This document shows, in pieces, positions 59,721 to 64,000 of a DNA stretch of 64,000 bases; position 1 is the stretch's first letter; each line of letters begins with the position of its first letter. Under the pieces are notes generated by a model, which had not been told where the DNA came from, did no database searches, and saw nothing but the letters and a program-made list of their open reading frames with translations. The stretch comes from Phragmites australis (taxonomy: Eukaryota; Streptophyta; Magnoliopsida; Poales; Poaceae): assembly GCF_958298935.1 (NCBI RefSeq), contig NC_084923.1:3040501-3104500 (forward strand), given 5' to 3'. A program made the position numbers and the translations under genes.

Positions 59721-60642
59721 TGGGATCATATTATATTGTAAGGAGGCTGATCGCGCAAGCCTTGCGCAGGTCGTACGAGCCAAGGGCTGGTTGCACGATG
59801 AGTCAGAGTTCAGAAAATATCCTCCGTCGATCGTCACATCCCTCATGAGGCCTGTTAGTCATGATACCCCTTACTGAATACTCCGACACCATAGAGGTGA
59901 GCAGAAATTTGTCCGTGTAGTTAATCTCAATAGGGGTATTGTCCTTTACATTTTATTATGATGAGGCTTGTATAGGGTGCAGGTCAAGACGATCTCACTT
60001 AATGAAGCTAAACAGGTACTCTTTGGAGAGGAACATGAAGAGAGCAATATAAGAAGTCCGTACTTGCATTTCTTATGTTTTTTCGGATGACTCTTATGTT
60101 TATGCTGGCAAGCTCGAAGGGTTGTATAGGTATGATTAATATAAAGATGACTGATCATTTAGTGTTTACAGTGCTTTAACAATGTTATAACTTGAAAGTT
60201 ACTTCAACAATAATGACTAGTTTTAGATGAATCAATAATATTTTTATGTGTAAACTTTTGACTCACGTTACAGCTTACAAACATTCAACTATTATAAGAA
60301 AAAGAAACATAGCCACAAAACCGCTTTTGTAAATGGGCTACCTGCATGGTCAGGTAAAGAAGAGAAGATGCATTTTACCAAAACTGAAGGGACAAGAAAG
60401 GTTCAAGCAACACCCACATGGCCGTCTGGCCATGGTTAGCAGCCAAGTTGCCAAGCACAAGAAAGGTCAGAGCGCAGCACCCATTTGTCATGGCCAAAAG
60501 AACAGCGACGTGGATGATACACAAGCATTCAGCATCGCCTTTCCCGTTCTACGACATGACAGGTCTAGATTTCACTAGGGGCAGGTCCGATCCAACCCGA
60601 TCAGCAGGTCGCCGAATAGGCAGCAGAATTATGGCAATGCAT
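59721..60642. other. Intergenic, nothing identified
   Basis: No family-like translation. Open frames at 60333-60690 overlap and have no known motif. Confidence 0.4.
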
Positions 60643-60652
60643 CTGTTTGGAC

Positions 60653-60996
60653 GAACTTTTTTTAATAATATTATTTTATTAGAAAATTAAAAAGATAATA
60701 CTTAAAATTTGATATTTTCATAAGTAGATACCTCCGTGTACCGATAGGTTATGTGTTTTTGCAGACGATATTTAAAGAAAATTTCATAACTTTTTTTTAA
60801 GATTTCAAATAGAGATGATTTTATATAAAAATTATAACTATTGATAAAAAAATTCATATTTTTGGTATTATACAAATAACTTTTTCATAGGTTCTTGAAT
60901 GAAAATTGTACACTGCCACGCAATTCTTTGTACAAATATCATATTTTAGGTATTACTTTTGCAAGTTTTTAATAAAATAATATTATTAAAAGAATC
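60653..60996. mobile_element. AT-rich TIR element with 10 bp TSD
   Basis: 344 bp. The left end GAACTTTTTTTAATAATATT and the reverse complement of the right end, GATTCTTTTAATAATATTAT, pair through about 30 bp. The 10 bp CTGTTTGGAC is found outside both ends (60643-60652 and 60997-61006). A 9-10 bp TSD suggests a Mutator-like MITE. Non-coding. Confidence 0.75.
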
Positions 60997-61237
60997 CTGT
61001 TTGGACAATGATCTGAAGAGTCACGCCAGGGCATCATGCAGGCAAATGCGGGTGGGCATATGCCCATAATTTCCGCAGATACTTGTTTGCGCGGGCTCCA
61101 CAGGTCCAGCGGCGCAAGCGTTGTCGTTTCAGGGTAGGGGACGCATGTGATGAAGACAGGATCCAATGACACCACCAAACATCTTGGATCATTCGATGTA
61201 CTGGTAGTAAGTACTAGTAGCCGGTAAAAACAACCCT

Positions 61238-61305
61238 GTATTCGGCAACTGAGGTGCCGAATACGGTGCACAGTGCCGTATTCGGCACCTGAGTTGCCGA
61301 AATAT
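61238..61305. repeat. 68 bp near-perfect palindrome of CGAATA-type motifs
   Basis: Two units, GTATTCGGCAACTGAGGTGC plus CGAATAC and GTATTCGGCACCTGAGTTGC plus CGAAATA, are themselves near-palindromes and together form a larger palindrome centred on GTGCAC (about 61268-61273). The ATTCGRCAC / GTGYCGAAT core is the same as in the array at 49970-50345. Confidence 0.75.
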
Positions 61306-61639
61306 ACCGGCCGATGTCCCATCCCTCTTTTGGTCGTGTCACATCAATCTCTTTTGCGTCACGTCAATCATTTTTTCCTTCCCGTCTTTGTTTTGGCTGG
61401 TGAATTATTCATGCATGTGCTCATCTTTGTTTTGGCGCCACACGCGGAGAGATATCGCTGCTGCTGAATAAATTGAGGTCGCTAGAGGAGAAGGGAGCAC
61501 CAGAGGGAGCAGCAGCAGAGCAGAGAAGGGAGAAGAGAAGGGAGCAGCAGAGGAGGAACGCGAGGAGCATCAGCAGAGGAGCAGCAGCTCGAGTATAGAA
61601 AGCAGCAGAAGAGGGGCAACACGAGCACTTAATTAGCTT

Positions 61640-62170
61640 TCGTACCGGTTAGTTCTTATATTACCTATTTAATACTTAGGTTAGTAATATTATTTAGAGT
61701 AATTAGCTTATTTGGTTAGTCCGTTCCGAAGTAGATTAGTTCTTTCAGAGTAGATTGTTTAATCCGTTCAATTACATTTATTTAATTATATTAGTTTGAT
61801 AAATTAGAGTACTTTGATTATATAAATTAGATTATTTAATTATGTTATTAGAGTACTTAGAGTTTTTAATTAGAGTACTTAGTTTATTTAATTAGAGTAC
61901 TTAGATTATACAAATTAGATTATTTAATTACGTTATTAGATTACTTAGATTATTTAATTAGATTATACAAATTAGATTATTTAATTACGTTATTAGATTA
62001 CTTAGATTATTTAATTAGAGGACTTAGTTTATTTAATTAGAATACTTAGTTTATTTAAATAGATTATATGAATTAAATTATTTGATAAATTAGAGTACTT
62101 AGATTAATTAATTACGATGCTTAGTTTGATTATATGAATTTGATTAGTCTATATAATTAGATTATTTAAT
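61640..62170. repeat. AT-rich degenerate short-period array
   Basis: Irregular iterations of TTAATTAGAGTACTTAG, AATTAGATTATTTAATTA and CAAATTAGATTATT. A roughly 70-80 bp higher-order unit repeats around 61900-62040. Non-coding; it lies directly upstream of the MAIN-like gene. Confidence 0.65.
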
Positions 62171-62367
62171 TAGTTTGATATCATGAATTTTTTTCAGCAT
62201 TGTAATTACATTGTGTCCTTAGTATAATTATATGAATGTCATTATCCGATAAAATTAGAAAAAATTACGTGTATATTTGTTTAGCAGATACAATATCATG
62301 AAGCTTATAATATATTCTAATTTATTGTTCACCTATTTGTTGGACCATGAAGCCTTAAATCATTATC

Positions 62368-63700
62368 ATGGCTCATGGTGGTCTTCCTGAGCTTCTTCAG
62401 CAGCGGTACGACGAGAATCATAGGGGAATGATGATATTCACAGGACAGCAGGTACCACGTTTATATGTGTTATTTCATTACTACGATAATTTCGAACTAA
62501 CTCTGTACATGTATTGGATACCTCTTGCAGTTGAGTCTGTTGCGAGCCCGGAGTGTTCACAAGATTAAGGAGTTAGACCCTCGATTTCACGAGCCACTCG
62601 CACGGGCAGGACTACTACCTTTCGCTCTCATGATGGCCGGAGCTCCCATGGCGGGTGGTGGTAGGACACCTCTGCCGGCGATTGATGAGGCACTGCTCAC
62701 AGGTCTCGTCGACCGGTGGCGTCCTGAGACGCACACGTTCCACTTTCCTTTTGGCGAGATGGTTGTAACATTGAAGGACGTGGCCATGCTGACCGGGCTG
62801 CCAATCAGGGGCGCCCCGTTAATAGTTTCGCGACCCGCAAGGGAGCAGTGGAAGGGTTATGTTACGGATAGGTAATTATTTGTTATGTAATGCACTTCAA
62901 ATATTATAGTGCTATTAAAGCTTCATCTGACCATCTGCATCTTATAGATTTGGTGTGCAATACGACTGGAAGGATGCTGGCCTCTCCATGTCCTGGGTTC
63001 ATGGGCTCCCACAGTTCGGTCCATGCCCACTGGATGCGGACGAGGCTACACTTATGCAGCACTATGAGGTGTACTTGTACGTCCTGCTCGGAGGCATCAT
63101 GTTCTACAACACGGCAGGCGATTATGTCGTCCCCCATATTGTATGGTTAGCAGCCCACCTCACGTCACATCCTTATGAGCCTACATCTTACAGTTGGGGA
63201 TCTGCAGTGTTGGCTGCAACCTACAGAGGTTTGTGTGATGCAACCCAGCGAATAAAGAGGAAGGTAACTATTACAGGGTGCCTACACCTTTTACAGCTAT
63301 GGAGTTAGGAGTACATCCCGGTTTCCAGACCTTGGGTGCTCAAGTGCTACTACCCAGTCCACATCTCCGATGGCATTGTCGATGACATAAGGCTAACGAT
63401 GGGGTATCGGTGGATTCATGACAGGCTAAGATGTAGTCAGTAGCAAGACCATGGTAACTACTCCAGGGTGATCAGTGACCTGGATGTCCTTAGCGCTGAT
63501 CTAGTGGAGTGAGATCCATGGTGTATGGTACGAGTAGAAGAAATTGCAGATGGTGGACTCCTCGCATCCTCTTGTAGCCGTGACGCAGACTTATGGTTGA
63601 CCACATGCTTCTTGTTGTACATAAACTGCGTGGAAGTATATTCTCCAGAACGTGTACAGAGGCAGTTCGGGTATCGACAGGTGGTGCCAGTACCGCCACA
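62368..63700 (+). pseudogene. MAIN-like plant mobile domain (PMD) gene with nonsense mutations
   Basis: Relative of plant mobile-domain / MAIN-like proteins, a family often captured by or derived from transposons. Exons: 62368-62451 (MAHGGLPELLQQRYDENHRG ...), 62531-62871 and 62948 onward; phases agree. Family motifs: RARSVHKIKELDPRFHEPLA, LVDRWRPETHTFHFPFGEM, VTLKDVAMLTGLPIRGAP, FGVQYDWKDAGLSMSWVHG, YVLLGGIMFYNTAGDYV and SWGSAVLAATYRGLCDA. A GGTAACTATTACAG stretch near 63263-63277 may be retained in frame or be a failed intron. Stops follow: TAG 63306-63308 (for Trp in LW-WEYIPVSRP), TAG 63441-63443 and TGA 63510-63512. The last two are intact codons in the inverted copy to the right. The 3' end merges into the palindrome at 63430-64000. 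Confidence 0.82.
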
Positions 63701-64000
63701 CTTACTCGTGCGCCCGTCAGGCGTCTCGTGGTGGTGGTACTGGCACCACATGTCGATACCCGAACTGCCTCTGTACACGTTCTGGAGAATATACTTCCAC
63801 GCAGTTCATGTACAACAAGAAGCATGTGGTCAACCATAAGTCTGCGTCACGGCTACAAGAGGATGCGAGGAGTCCACCATCTGCAATTTCTTCTACTCGT
63901 GCCATACACCATGGATCCCACTCCACTAGATCAGCGCTAAGGACATCCAGGTCACTGATCACCCTGGAGTAATTACCATGGTCTTGCTGCTGACTACATC
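63430..64000. repeat. Long inverted duplication reaching the window edge
   Basis: 63430-63694 and the reverse complement of 63736-64000 align without gaps over 265 bp with six differences. A 41 bp spacer (63695-63735) separates them. The arms are 3' coding sequence of the MAIN-like gene, so the right arm reads as the same protein on the minus strand (SDLDVLSADLVEWDPWCMAR), without the stops of the left arm. The right arm is cut off by the window end, so its true length is unknown. Confidence 0.92.

Overview
This window looks like nuclear DNA of a grass (Poaceae), probably panicoid. The case rests on intron-containing genes with very GC-rich first exons, plant-only families (class IVb GATA factor, UGT92-like glycosyltransferase, GT14, RABC-type Rab, plant DENN protein, MAIN-like plant mobile domain), Ty1/copia and Ty3/gypsy elements, and many MITEs with clean target-site duplications (TSDs). 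The species cannot be fixed from sequence alone. No prokaryotic feature, CRISPR array, rRNA or convincing tRNA gene was seen.

Layout. 1-4.6 kb: a 120-145 bp tandem repeat and a two-exon GATA factor. 4.6-11.8 kb: an Ac/Ds-like remnant, then a decayed GT14 glycosyltransferase gene whose first exon is split by an internally deleted Ty3/gypsy element, then a copia remnant. 13.3-15.9 kb: an 817 bp palindrome just upstream of an intronless UGT. 16.6-17.6 kb: two MITEs. 18.4-20.8 kb: a two-exon membrane-anchored ARM-repeat protein gene on the minus strand. 21.6-23.5 kb: a copia remnant and a MITE. 24.4-43.1 kb: one 17-exon DENN-domain gene (929 aa, minus strand) whose second intron is swollen to about 10.9 kb by a gypsy element that itself carries a young copia element and a MITE. 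47.2-49.5 kb: a five-exon ankyrin gene. 49.9-51.2 kb: two foldback elements. 52.5-57.2 kb: a six-exon RABC2-type Rab GTPase. 58.8-59.7 kb: an atypical E2F (DEL-type) pseudogene. 60.6-64.0 kb: a TIR element, short palindromes, an AT-rich array and a MAIN-like gene ending in a 265 bp inverted duplication that runs off the window.

The intact host genes are unrelated housekeeping or regulatory genes and form no operon or cluster. DENN proteins are Rab exchange factors in other systems and a Rab lies about 9 kb away, but nothing here shows that the two act together. Exon boundaries were read by hand from GT/AG (one GC/AG) sites with phase checked at every junction. I found no clear new multi-gene system. 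The most unusual structures are the inverted MAIN-like duplication with biased decay, the palindrome arrays, the exactly dissectable nested insertion in DENN intron 2, and the gypsy insertion whose removal restores the GT14 frame.
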